The translations under genes were made by a program, and so were the position numbers. From the NCBI RefSeq assembly GCF_047496725.1, contig NW_027328678.1, forward strand, positions 62,001-126,000: DNA of 64,000 bases. The letters are read 5' to 3'. Below, in pieces: positions 22,851 to 34,750 of this stretch. The notes beneath the pieces were generated by a model. It did not search any database. It worked only from the letters and a program-made list of their open reading frames with translations, and was not told the origin of the DNA. The stretch is from Anoplolepis gracilipes (lineage: Eukaryota > Arthropoda > Insecta > Hymenoptera > Formicidae). How positions within the stretch are numbered: position 1 is the stretch's first letter; every line of letters begins with the position of its first letter.

Positions 22851-23870
22851 ATGGATGCAAATGCGCTTAGTGTGATACAATTAAAAGATATTTTACGACA
22901 ACATCAATTGTCTACGTCAAGATGTAAGGCTGAACTGATTGCAAGGATACATTAGGCAGATCCTTCTGGGGCCTGGATTGGGGACTGAAGTAATTCAACA
23001 GCAAATATTTGAAGATAACTCTGAGGATGGCGATCAAGAGGAGACTGTACGAGCAAGAGAGATCATTCCGGAAGGTGATAATTTTTTTCAACGAGAAATT
23101 GAATTATTATCAAGAGAACGTGAAATAATGCAAAGAGAGATCGAACTATTACGTCGGGAAAATGATTTATTACGAGCGTCACTAAGAAATAGCCCAAGAA
23201 ATAGTTTGTCTACAGTTTCCCGAACTACATTGAATATCAAGAATGTCAGCAATCTTCTCAGTGAATACAATGGTTCAGGCGATGATTTTGAACGTTGGAG
23301 AGCTCAAATTAATTTACTGAGAGGTACATATGAGCTTGATGAAAATGCTGCAAAAATATTGGTTGGGTCGAAATTGCATGGGAAAGCAGCCGATTGGTAT
23401 TTTTCTCTAGTTGAACATTTGTCGATGAAGGTGGATAGACTTTTGGAGAAAATAAACACGATGTTTAACCAACTTTTAAACAGATTAGAAAGAAAATCGA
23501 ATGTGGGAAAAAAATGAATTATTTAGCGACTACTGCCACGATAAAATGATTAAAGGAAATAAAGTTCCAATTGCAGAAGAAGAAATAGTTGATTATATAA
23601 TCGAAGGAATACCATCGAAGACATTAAAAAATCAAGCGAAGATGCAATCTTTCAAAAGCATTTCAGCGAATTAATTTAAAAGATATCTTTCAAACTCATC
23701 GTAAAAATTCTAAGAACTTCAAGTCTAATACTGCTTCGAAAACAGTCTCAAAAGACAGTCCAAAATTAAATGCTAGAGGCATTATAAAATGTTATCAGTG
23801 TGGAGGCAGGCCATTACGCGAAAGACTGTTCTGCAAGAAATAAGAAAATCAAGGAATCGAGTTAAAAAAA
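22851..23870 (+). pseudogene. gypsy gag-like gene with SAP-like N-terminus
   Basis: The start ATG at 22851 opens a segment (LKDILRQHQLSTSRCKAELI) that resembles a SAP DNA-binding motif and is cut by a stop after about 34 codons. The main gag part (22939-23517) has a long Glu/Arg-rich coiled coil (about residues 30-75). It is followed by a gag-like helical region with FERWRAQI. A broken CCHC knuckle (CYQCGG...) lies near 23790-23835. At least two frame changes separate these pieces. Confidence 0.65.
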
Positions 23871-24006
23871 AATTTAATTCGACTAATCGAAAGGTCGACG
23901 GACAAGTAGGACTAATTAAAGAAGATAAACAATCGGTGTCAGAGGAAAGCAAATCCGACAATTACGAACATTCCGAAGAGAACGACGAGGATGACGAATT
24001 CATTTC

Positions 24007-25577
24007 GTGAATGTGCACGGAGAGCATCGAGATGAATTTCAGAGAGTGACTGATTTACAGGTTCAAGGAGGCATATCATTTTCATGTATCGCTCAGATCG
24101 ACACAGGATGTCCAATTACTCTGATTCAGGAAAGTTTAATAAATAATAAAAATTTGCAAATTCCAGGACCGAAATGGAGTAGATATCATGGTATTAACAA
24201 TTCTAAACTAAAGGTAAAAGGAATAATTAAAGCTGATATAACGATGGATAGATATAATAAAACTATTGGTGTAGTGTCGGATAACACGATGTCTGTTACA
24301 TTATTAATAGGTAGAAATGCATTAAAATCTTTTAATTATCGTTTGACTAATAATCCAGATTTTGATAAAGCAGTAAGCGAAATATTACTTATTTGGAATG
24401 AATCAGAGTACAATAATATCAATGTAAGTTGTGATATTTCGGCAAGTACTCGTAAATTATTTGAAAATATCTTTCGCGACTATTATGTAAAACCTGTTAG
24501 ACCAGAAATTCCTGATGTTAAAATAGAAGCAACTTTAATTTTGAAAGATGATAAACCGGTGCAATTTGGCACTCAAAGATTAGGTTTTTCAGAAAAAGAA
24601 AAAGTTCAGTAAATTTTAGATGATTTATTGCATTTATTATATAGAAATATAATAAGAAAAAGTATTTCAGAGTATGCTTCCCCAATTACGTTAACTCGGA
24701 AAAAATCAGGAGATATTAGGATGTGCGTAAATTATCGCGCGCTAAATAAGATTCTGGTACGCGACAATTATCCATTACCCTTGATTGATGACCAGTTGGA
24801 TGCATTACGGGGCAAACGATTTTATAGTTCAATGGACCTTAAAGACGGTTTTTACCATATTGCAATGGCGTCAGAATCGATAAGGTATACATCATTTGTA
24901 ACTCCATTAAGTCAGTTCGAGTATTTACGAATGCCTTTCGGCCTTAAGATTGGACCACAATTGTTTCAACGGTTTGTAAATGAAGTCATGTCATAATTAA
25001 TAAAAGATATGGCAATGTTGTAATTTATATAGATGATATTTTAGTTGACTGAGACATTGGAATTACATCTTGAGATTTAAAAAAAAGTTTTTACAGTTTT
25101 AATTAATAATAAACTCGAACTGAAACTGGAGAAGTGTGCTTTTTTATACTCGGAGGTGAAATATTTAGATTATAAGGTATCGAAAGAGGGAAAACAACTT
25201 ACAGATAGGGGTGTTATAGCAGTACAGAATTTCCCTGAACCCAAGACAATTAAAGAAGTCCATTCTTTTGTTGGATTAGCTTCATATTTTCGAAGATTAA
25301 TTAAAGATTTTTTTATTATTGCGCGACCATTATATCACCTTCTAAAAAAGAATATTACGTTTAAAATTGAAGAATGTGAACAAAACGCATTTGTAATGTT
25401 AAAAAATAAATTAGTAGAAGCGCCAATTTTAGCTGTATATAATCCAAAAGCTAATACGGAATTACACTGTGATGTATTCATGGGTTCGGAGCAATTCTGA
25501 TGCAAAAGCAGAATGACAATAAAATGAATCCCGTATTTTATTTTAGTCGAAGAACTACTGAAGCTGAAACACGATAT
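24007..25577 (+). pseudogene. gypsy pol remains (protease, RT, RNase H start)
   Basis: Protease: AQIDTGCPITLIQ at the start of a 201-codon stretch (24007-24612), with the DTG catalytic motif. After an in-frame stop at 24610-24612, RT continues in the same frame (24628-24996) with VNYRALNK, SSMDLKDGFY (first palm Asp) and MPFGLK. The YIDD box is readable near 25035 in another frame, next to stops. The connection and RNase H region (25156-25577) includes VHSFVGLASYFRR and ends at YFSRR...RY at the insertion point. Confidence 0.8.
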
Positions 25578-28114
25578 TGTTACATCAAGCGGGGTCGCGG
25601 CTCCAGAGAGTGCTCGGACCTTTCACCTGATCAGTCGCTTATTTCAGAAGCTAAACTTCTGGGGATTCCCCGCGACTAAGGCTATCCGAACGATGAATGT
25701 TTCACCTCTTGAAGGCGATGTATTAGGAGGTGTGATGGTGCGATGCGTTGTGTTTTTTTTTATTGTCGGCGGTGGTGTTACCAGATGCCGTATATGTAGT
25801 GATACGGCAGTGGCGAAAACGGCGATTAACGATTAAGAGAAGTCTTGCAATGTGAATCTCTCAAGAATAGTTTCACTAACGAATACTTTAATCGGGTCCG
25901 CTAACGAATAGTAGGAGATATTTCTATTTCTAAACCTCTGAGGAAGTCGGCGTAGGCGTTGACACACAGTTTGCAGTCGAATGGGAAAAACTCCGCTAGG
26001 TTACGGAGACAGGCCATGCAATATACACCAGTATAGCGCGTGCTGTCGATGGCGAGGTGTACGTTAAAGTATGCGTAAGAGTCCCTCTCGATATTATTTG
26101 AATTCACGAAGCAAGACGCGCAATACGGAGTAAGTTCTGATTTATGAGCAAATCCTGAGATGTAGGTGCAATGAACGTTCTCTAATCGGTGCGTTTCGAC
26201 GGCTGGAGGGGAGGGGTGGCCCTCCTGAGCGGGGCGCAGTCGTCCGTAACACATGTAGATGTGTTGTTAATAGGTTATAGTTAGTTATTATTATTATTCG
26301 TATAAAACGTTATTGTTAGTCGCAGTCGAGGACAGGGAAAGGGGTAGCTAGGACTACGAATAATCAAATAATGAAAAGTAGGTTTCTCGTATTTATTTAT
26401 CAGGTTTAAATGCTGGTTGTTTACAATTTGTCGGATAGAACAAGCGCGCGTTATATATTATTTGAAACGAATATTATTTTGAAGCCAAATATTCTTTTCG
26501 GGAAGACCTGGTCGAGATCGAGACTGGTCAACGCAAAACACAGCAAAAAAAAAAGGTCAATCGTAAAACGAACTCAGCAACGCGAAGGAAAAATACTATT
26601 TTGAAAGGGTTCGGTCAGGAGTGAGCTGGCCCAAGTGAAACGCAGAAAGCAAAAAAAAGGGTCGGTCGTAAAAGGTATCTCTCGTCGGCACGAGAAAATG
26701 TGCACGTTTCCAAGTTTTCGTGTTTTACGTAGTTCTATTACAGGATATTGTTACGTTTCGTTCCGTGTAATATTAATCTAATATTATTGGCTGTTCCGCG
26801 GAACCCCAATGCTCGGGGGTGGAATACATAGTTCAAGTATAAAATCTCGTCGCGTATCTGGAGATAACGCGTCCTCCTTGGGTCTCCCGGCACGTAATTC
26901 GGAGGCGGCAGAGGGGGGAACAGTCGCTGCGTGTCTAACAGTGTTAGCTTGCACGGCCACCGAAAATATCCTATGGATTTTATGCGGATGTCTTTCCTCA
27001 GAGGTTTGGCCTCCTTCGCTCGAAAGGCGGTGTTGAAGTACGCCTCGTACTCTGAGTCGAAATAGAGGCGTTCTGTCCCGAGGAACTCGCTATCCGCTTC
27101 AAACGCCGCGCGTGATATTTGTGTCCGCCTCTTCTTATTTTTGGCATCTACGAAAAAGATCGAATTAATTTCGCGTACTTATTGGGTTCGACCATTGGTT
27201 TTGAGATAGGGAGGGGGCATGTGCAGAATCTTAGCACGATGCTATCGGGAGTAGGTGTAAACTTTGGTCTTAGAATAGAAGTGTTGTATGTGCAGAATAT
27301 TAGCACGATGTTAGCAGGATAGGAATAGTAATGAGCGTGCAATCGTCCGTACCGCTGTGTTGTTGGTCTTTGTTAATGGTCGAAACCAGGTTTTATCGGG
27401 GAATCGGAGTAGCACTTAATATGACGCCGAACGTAGATGCGAACTGGCTTTAGGTACGTTTCAGTTATTAGTACATAATGAAATTTCATAAATATATGTA
27501 TATTTTTAGCTACACTTACATTGAATGGTTTACAGAGGTAACGCGTGAATAAAATCTGAGAGCTATCGGCGCGGAGAGTTGGTGTTGAGTGTACAGATGC
27601 AGTATAATGAAATAATAGTATGGAGTACGCTCGTGTGAGGTAGAATAGTGTTGAGGTGGAACTGTGTGAAATAGGATCGCGTACTGAAATAGAAACGAAT
27701 ATGGATATGGAAAAATGTGTTGGAGTGGAATAGTATTTGGAAATGGAATCGCAAGAATGAGGAGCACTTCTAGAGAAAGAAGTGCATCGCTCAAAGTCTT
27801 GAGTTAATGTGTCGAATTTCGAGACTGTTCCGTTCTTTAGTTTGTGCGGGTCAAGGTTGAAGAGTGGGGTGGATGCGTAGAAAGGGTTATCTAAGGGTTC
27901 GGAATAGCGGGCGAGTCTCATGGTGGGAAGGCGGCTATTTACGATTAGCGTTTTTGAACTATCGGCTAGAGTCGGTAACAAATATAATAAATAACTTATA
28001 TAATGAGTAACTTATCGGCTAAGATGTAGTCGGTAACTTATTACTTAGACTTAGATTATAGGTTTGGTGTTTTCTTAAAGCTAATGAAAAAATTTTTGGT
28101 GCTGGGACGTAACA
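25578..28114. mobile_element. 2.5-kb LTR-like insertion (candidate long solo LTR)
   Basis: It starts TGTTACATC and ends GGGACGTAACA (TG...CA) and is flanked by ATAT at 25574-25577 and 28115-28118. Removing it restores the RNase H reading frame of the host gypsy. Inside I find no retroelement domain. The longest minus-strand frame (25901-26254, 117 codons, Cys-rich: YCASC, YCMACLRNL, CKLC) matches nothing I recognise. A solo LTR of unusual length is the simplest reading. A non-autonomous LTR element is an alternative. Confidence 0.7.
25901..26254 (-). CDS. Unrecognised Cys-rich ORF inside the LTR-like insertion
   Basis: A 117-codon open frame with several Cys pairs (YCASC, CMAC, CKLC) and otherwise no known domain. 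It may be fortuitous. No promoter or neighbouring gene supports it. Confidence 0.2.
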   Translation of the reverse strand: MCYGRLRPAQEGHPSPPAVETHRLENVHCTYISGFAHKSELTPYCASCFVNSNNIERDSYAYFNVHLAIDSTRYTGVYCMACLRNLAEFFPFDCKLCVNAYADFLRGLEIEISPTIR

Positions 28115-28205
28115 ATATGATAGTTTTGAGTTGGAAACTTTAGTTATTGTGCATGTTTACGTAGATTTCGCATTTATTTACAAGACATACCTTTTGTAAT
28201 TATTT

Positions 28206-28352
28206 CTTTTGTAGTTATAGCTTTATTAATACGAAGCTTTGTTTTAAAGTGACTAGGCCAAATACATGTAAACGTATCTGTTGTACCATGTAGCAGGTAT
28301 TAGCTGCAGACCATCATTAAATTCCGCAATGATATATTTTTCGTTATCCATT
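28206..28352 (-). pseudogene. DUF4806-like gene, first exon (left copy)
   Basis: On the minus strand an ATG at 28352 opens a reading that begins MDNEKYIIAEFN, the same as the plus-strand copy at 40937. It has small differences, including a stop in the W(P) region. It is cut at the gypsy junction. Family assignment follows the right copy. Confidence 0.5.
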
Positions 28353-29453
28353 TCTGTGTTGCGCAAAATAAACGAAGATCATGTAGAAATTATGTATACA
28401 TATTTTATTATAAAAATATGTATATTATGTTACGCACAAAATTATATTTCATGACATGGTGATTTATATAAATCTTTTACATATTTCAATTTTGTACCAA
28501 TAACACAAATTTCTTTATTTTTTGTGTAACATTTATAATCAGAATATATTTACCGTTTTATAATAAGCAGCAATTATTAGAAAAATTTTTACAATTAATA
28601 GTAAATTTTTCATTTAATATTTTGAGATACTACAATTCAACATCAACGTTATCAAGTATTGGACCGTTCTTGTGTAAATTTGTACATGAATATATCTTAT
28701 TATTATTATTATTATTATATTCTACAAATAAGAAATTACAATTTTCAATTTCATTATACCTTTTAATCAACTGTTGCAATGGCTTTTCATTTTTCCGTAA
28801 CTGTCTTTTTATAAATGTCATAAAATTTTCGAAATTGAACGCACTAAAATTATCGAGTGGACCATACAGTCTTACATCAGAACATATACGTAAAAGATTA
28901 TGCACATTATGCGATATGTACTGTTTATCGTATAATATTTCAATCGACTCACAAAATAATGAAGCAAAGCTTCAGCAAAATTTTTAATTCTTCTTGACAT
29001 AAATTTCGACGTGTAAGAATTGTTACAGCTACATGTAATGTGAGAAAATGAGTATATATTTTTTCTTGTAATATATTTCTTAATACAACAGGATTGATTA
29101 TAATAGAAAATTTCTAAATTCTGCTGCTTTCCACTGCTTAACGTCTCTTATTGATCTAGGTCTTCTAACAAAATCAACCGGTGTAGTATTTCTAAGTAAA
29201 ATCTGTAAATGTGATATTTTATTAATAACTCTTGCATTTAAACATATAGAAGTTGGACCTTTCGTCCACAGTAGTATCATTTTATCATAACTCCTAAACA
29301 GATCAAATGCATATAATCTAACGGAGTGTTAGTTATAAGTAAAAAATTGAGAACATTATGTAGAATAGAAACACTAATTTGAAAATCTTTATAGGTATTA
29401 ATCGCAAATAACTCATCTGTTCTTAAAGTATTGTTTTCTTTTTACATGGAAAG
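28206..29453 (-). repeat. Left arm of a 1.25-kb inverted repeat
   Basis: The segment is nearly identical in reverse complement to 39831-41074. It carries the C-terminal half of a transposase and the first exon of a DUF4806-like gene. It begins where the plus-strand gypsy RNase H breaks off. Homology to the other arm ends near 29453, although the transposase reading continues to 29700. Confidence 0.85.
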
Positions 29454-29700
29454 CAGAGTCTATTATTTATATATTTGCCCTTGATTAAACCACTGTTAAA
29501 CCCGGTATGACTTTTTATAGATAATGTAAAAGATTTGACAGGTGCATCGCTTTATTAAAGCAAATAATGAGACTTTAATAATGTCTTCGTTATAAATATA
29601 ACCATTAATAATTAAGTCGTTAACTTAAAGGTGCAAAAAAAGAAAAAAAACATTAGCATTATTAAGTTTCTGATATCCAAAGTATGCACCAACAAGATAC
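28630..29700 (-). pseudogene. CACTA/Tnp2-like transposase remains (left copy)
   Basis: From N to C on the minus strand: a segment near 29700-29450 (YFGYQKL..., APVKSF...KSHTGFNS), then RTDELFA, an LDYMHLICLGV helix, the stretch RRPRSIRDVKQWKAAEFRNFLL (29098-29280), and the C-terminal block VHNLLRICSDVRLYGPL. These blocks occur in a transposase family repeated across animal genomes. I place it near EnSpm/CACTA Tnp2 from the DVRLxGPLxxFxxFxFE block. Several frameshifts are present. The catalytic acidic residues upstream are lost beyond the 29700 junction. Confidence 0.55.
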
Positions 29701-30027
29701 TGTCACATTTACAGTTAATGTGTGATGCCGTTCCCACGAATGGGAAAGGCCCGTGCTACCTCGCCCTTTAAGGCATACGCCACATTTTTACATCCACTGT
29801 CTATCGGAACCGCCCCGAGACGGGCGATGGAAAAATCCAGTAGCGCCTGCTGGTTCGTGTGTGACTGTCACATTTACAGTTAATGTGTGAGCCGTTCCCA
29901 CGAGTGGGAAAGGCCCGTGCTACCTCGCCCTTTCAGGCATACGCCACATTTTTACATCCACTGTCTATCGGAACCGCCCCGAGACGGGCGATGGAAAAAT
30001 CCAGTAGCGCCTGCTGGTTCGTGTGTG
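29701..30027 (-). repeat. Tandem duplication of the R1-like 3' end (165 bp x 2)
   Basis: Copy a is 29701-29865 and copy b is 29866-30027. They are almost identical, differing by one deletion and a few substitutions. Each starts with TGTCACATTTACAGT, the element's flanking 15-mer. Confidence 0.9.
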
Positions 30028-30398
30028 CAGGATGGACAGTTTGGCCACGACGAATAAGCCCATCCTTCCTTCCTTAGGGTGATATAAACTCCGCCGGCTG
30101 GCATTCGCCACTATCCGACTCCTTCACCCCGCTATCTTATCCGTCGTGCCCACGGGGACCACGGGGAGGCCTGTCCATTTGCATCCCGACCTGGATGAAC
30201 GCTTCTGACCCTGTCGGGCGAAGGGAATAGTGGGATAGGTGGGCGTAATAAGGTAAATGGAGTCCTACCTAATTTTATCTAACGCGACGCGAACGCTGCT
30301 CGAGAGCGTGGTTGTCCCGAGAAGATTACGGGCTCACACCCCCATACCCGAAGGCTCCGACCTCTTCGGTTGAACAACGCGCCTACCTAATATTTAAT
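30028..30398 (-). other. 3' untranslated region of the R1-like element
   Basis: GC-rich sequence between the ORF2 stop and the tandem 3' repeats, with no recognised motif. Confidence 0.6.
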
Positions 30399-33300
30399 CT
30401 ACGTTTCGTATCCCTTCAGCCAGAGGGATTCTCGGCAAAAATCGGTGAATACGGAAAGGGCCTCTGGGTTTGACACGAAGAAGCGTGCCACATCCGGCCA
30501 CTGCCATTCACCTTCCGGTACGACGCTTCGCAGTATCTCTCTCTGCGCGTCAAAGAGGGGACATTCCAGCAAGAAGTGCTGGACTGAATCGATTCCACCT
30601 CCGCAAATGCACACGTCACTTTCCACGAGACCTAACGACGCGAGTCTTTCTCTAAAATCCCCGTGTCCAGTGAGGACCTGTGTGCTCCAATGATTTATAT
30701 CTAACGAACGCGCAGCTAGCCTATCTCGCACGTCCCTAAAGAAGGCGAACGCGGTACGACCCTTACTTGAAGAGTTCCATCGGGTCTGCCACATATTTAT
30801 CGCTTCGTTTTTTATTCCTACGATCGCGGTTTTTCTTTCGGTTCCGGCGGGGATCTCAATATTACCGATCTTGGCGTCTTTTCCCGATCTAACGTTATAA
30901 CGCGCGGCACCTTCGCGAAGAACTATGTCTACAGGAGTCGCTCCTCCGACGACGCAAAGCGACTCCCACGAGGCCGTGCGGTATGCGCCAGTCATTGAAA
31001 TTAGGACTCGACGCTGCAAGGCTCTCAGAATTCTAATATCTCTCTCCGTACACAGGTCGGCCTACCCCGCAGTGGCATAAGCCACTGTCGGTGCGAACAC
31101 GCCCCGGTAGATTGTGGAGAGTGTCCTAAAACGCAGGCCCCAATGGGCTCTCGCTACTCTACCTAACTTCTCGAACAGCGGACCGACTTTGCTGTTTAAA
31201 TATTCGCAGTGCGATCTGACCTTTAAATTTCTATCCAAATAGACGCCAAGATACCTAACCGTTCGCTTAAATCCTATTTTCGATTCACCGATTTTAATAA
31301 TTGGCGGTCTGTTATCGAAGTCGACGGTTTTCTTGCTTGTTTTTCGCTTCCTATCCGGTCGTGCTCCTCCCCGTCTACCTATCGGGTTTCTCGCGATCGC
31401 GTCGGATTTCAGAATGATGGCTTCAGTTTTACGCTCGGAAATCTGAAGTTTCGCGGACCTACACCATTCTGTTATTATGTTGACTACACGTTGGCCTTCT
31501 GTTTCCAGTTCTCTTCGCGAGTTTCCGTTTATGACGACCACGAGGTCGTCCGCGTACGCGGCGAATCTTTCTGGAATCACGTCTTCCAGTAATCTCAATA
31601 GGCCATCAAACATGAGGTTCCAGCAGGCCGGGCCCAGAACGGAACCCTGAGGGCACCCCCTCTCGGCCCGCTTGGACACCTCCGCGGAGCTAAGAGAGAT
31701 TTTTACATTTCGATCGCTGAAGTAACTCCGGAGTACTTCGAAAATATTACGCGGACAATCTCGTTTCTTAAGGCTATCTAACACAAGGGGCCACCAGACA
31801 TTGTCAAAAGCCCCGGAAATGTCGAAGAGAAGCGCAATGGCGTACCTCCTTTCGGAGGCAGAGACCATCCGTCGCAACTCCACGACAGCCTCCTCCGTCG
31901 ACCTTCCGGGCATGAACCCGAATTGTCGATCGGAGACCTTCCCCGGTGCCAGTGACGTGTCTAGCAGACGAGCTTTTATAAGCTTCTCGAAAAGTTTTCC
32001 TACTACGGAGAGGAGACAAATGGGTCTGTAGGATTTCGGGTCTCTCTCGTCCTTGTCTTCGCCTTTCAGCAGGATTCGGAGTGAACCCTCCTTCCAGACA
32101 GAAGGAAAGACGCCCCACTGGAGACACCCGTTGAAAAGCCTAACTAACTGACCGGGGATTATTTTACAGGCCGCCTTGAGTACGGCGACCTCGACTAGAT
32201 CTAAACCCGGAGCTTTATTGTTCTTAAAAGTCTTCACCGCGCGAGCCATTTCCGCCTCCGTGAAGAAAGAGGCGTCGGCTGTATCGGGAGCGACCCTGCA
32301 TTCGTTTCTAATTTCACGCTGTTCGAGCGTGTCTTCTATCTCCCGGTCATCTGGGATGTGCACATCCAGGAGGTAACTAGCGGTCTCCCCTAGTGACTTT
32401 GTGGAATATTCGCCACACCGGAGTGTGCTTAGCACCCCCTCAACCTGGAGTTTGCTCGCCTGTTGCTTGTAAACGAAGCCCCAGGGCTCTCGGTTGCCGT
32501 GCGATGTGACGAACTTCCGCCAGCTTGCGAGTTTCGCCCGCCTCACCCCCCTACAGTACTGCCTTTGTGAAGAACGATACTCCAGCAGCACCCGGAGGTA
32601 AGTAGGGTCCTCTCGCCCTCCCTGAAGGGCACGACGCAATCTATATACCTGTTTCTTCATTATAGTTAATTTTTTAGTCCACCACGGGTTGGACTTCCTA
32701 AATTTGCGCTTCCTAGGCATTGACGCGACACAGGTCTCCGTGAGCACCACTGTGAGCGTTTCTGCCATTTTCTCTACTTCTATTGTGGAGCACAGATCGA
32801 TAGCCTCCAGTTGCGATCTTGAAAGATCTGTCAGGGTGACAGAGAACCGTTCCCAGTTGGCCCGACTTGTGTCGAACCTCGTGTTCCCAGCGCCCCGATC
32901 GGCACCTGACTCTTTCGGCAATCTCAATCTTATGTCCACGGCCCTGTGGTCACTGGTGGTCCAGTCACACCTTACCTTCCAGTCACAGATGAACTTGTTC
33001 ATGGAGGGCGACATCAGAGTTACGTCGATGAATGACGAACCCCTTGTCGTCCAAAAGGTGGGCGGCTGTCCAGCATCGTTGACCACTGACAAGCCAAATG
33101 CCCTGATGAGGTCCTCGAATCTGGCACCTCTATCGTCTGTCTCTTGGGGACCCCAGAGTGACGATCGAGCATTGGCGTCTACACCTATAATAAGTCTCTC
33201 CCCCCTCAGTGAACGAAGCACCGTTTCGAGGTGGCTGAGGTGCTTCTCAATCTCGTCGCTGTACTGGAAGTAGCACGAGACAACGTAGAAAGAGAAGCTG

Positions 33301-34205
33301 GGGGCCCGCACTTCCACGCAGACACAATGCGTAGTGCTAAGCTGCGAGACGAAAACCGTATCTAAATTGGGATTGCAGATTACCACTGCTGCCCACGGAC
33401 GTTGTGAGCGCACTGCGGCAACCCTCATCCCTATGCCTAATCCTACGACTTTGTAACCCGAACCTTGTTTCCCGACGTGTGGTTCCTGCAGTGCTAAGAC
33501 GTCAAGTCGCTTTTCGACTACGAGTTGACGTACCTCACCCGTTACTACAGCCGAACGTCGCATGTTCAGCTGCAGCATCCTAACACCCGTGGACGCACTA
33601 CCTAAGCTAGAGCTTATCCTACCTAATTCCTGTGGCGCCGGGCCACTCGCTGTGTGGGGTGGGGTTGGGTCCGCGAATCTAACCGTCTTTCGCACCGTTG
33701 TCGCAATGTTCGCGGATCTAAGCGCGGGTCTAATCGCGGGCCTAATCGCGGACTTTTCTATTTCGCGCGCTATTTGTTTTACGCCGGTCTCCGATTCTCG
33801 CGCTGAATTGACCGACGCCGACCTGATCGTAGTAATAGAACAGCGCTCTAACACAACGTACGCGGATCTAATCCCGGTTGCTTCGCGATTCACGAACGCG
33901 GTTCTAGCGGCAGGAAGGCCGCAATCTCGGGGCTGTGCGCCATCGCGTATTGTGTCACGGGCCCGCCCGCGCACAGCTCGGTGAGGCGCTCTCGAGGAGG
34001 CGGAGGCCGCCACCGAGCACGCGGTCGAGCAGACCCGCGACTCAACGACGGAGACACCCCGCGCTTCCCTACTCGCGGCCGCGCCAGACCGGAAGCGGTC
34101 GGCCAGGCGGGCACTCCTCCTCACCACGTCAAAGATTCTGTTTTCAAACACCATATTTGTTCCCACGAGTACGGTGGAAGGGGTGGTCGAGCGACGTAGA
34201 GCCAC
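30399..34205 (-). pseudogene. R1-like ORF2 (APE endonuclease, RT, zinc knuckle) with one nonsense codon
   Basis: About 1268 codons in one frame. The first 1047 (34205-31065) are open. A TAG at 31062-31064 then interrupts, and the same frame continues to 30399. Domains in order: an Arg-rich extension (1-205), the APE endonuclease (about 207-430: LQLNMRR, LALQEPH, GVDANARSSLWG, SDHRAVD), and RT (about 645-920: YRPICLLS, LFDISGAFD, GCPQGSVLGP, AYADDLVVV). The C-terminal part has a CICGGG...HFLLEC zinc motif (30540-30610). The stop falls between an AYATAG segment and ADLCTE, probably a Trp codon changed to TAG. This is the best preserved retrotransposon gene here and looks young. Confidence 0.9.
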
Positions 34206-34711
34206 CTTTACGCCGCCAAGCCTAAATACTCCGGAAGAACGGCAGGTATCCCGGAGCGGACCGTTCGCGACCGCGACATTTCACGTCTACGCGATCATGC
34301 AGACCCTAAGCACGGTTCCTAACACCTTAGTCTTTAGACGTTATACGGGCCCGACCTCGACGAAAGCGACCGCGACGACAACGACGACCTAACGACCGCC
34401 CTAGCCGACGAAGCCACAGACGGCAACATCCGAAACCCGATTGTACTGAAAGTAAAATTCCTGAAAATGAAGAGAGAATTAGTACACGCTCACAGACACA
34501 CACACACACACACACACTCACACGTGGGAGTCACTGGGATCAGGGTGGTCCCCGCCTCTGGCCCGGCGGGTGACTGAGTCACCCATCCAGTCCTTCGGGC
34601 GAGGGTCCCGACCGGCTCCCACTTTTCCCCACTGAGGGACGCTTCACGGCAGGAGCACCCACCGCTCCGCACCCTCATCCCGCGGGAGCACCCGCAAAAA
34701 ATTGGGAGGGG

Positions 34712-34750
<39 letters not shown>

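Larger units (their letters stand above)
22851..28205 (+). mobile_element. Decayed Ty3/gypsy retroelement, split by a 2.5-kb insertion
   Basis: Gag, protease, RT and RNase H follow in the Ty3/gypsy order on the plus strand. The RNase H reading stops at 25577 and resumes at 28119 after an insertion flanked by ATAT. It ends near 28205, where an unrelated inverted-repeat arm begins. Integrase and both LTRs are missing. Many stops and frameshifts are present. Confidence 0.85.

Noticed and set aside
33935..34225. Arg/Pro-rich plus-strand ORFs over the R1-like ORF2 start (also 30445-30693, 31801-32031, 32689-33273, 33562-33984)
   Set aside because: They are antisense or out-of-frame shadows of the GC-rich ORF2, which has clear endonuclease and RT motifs.
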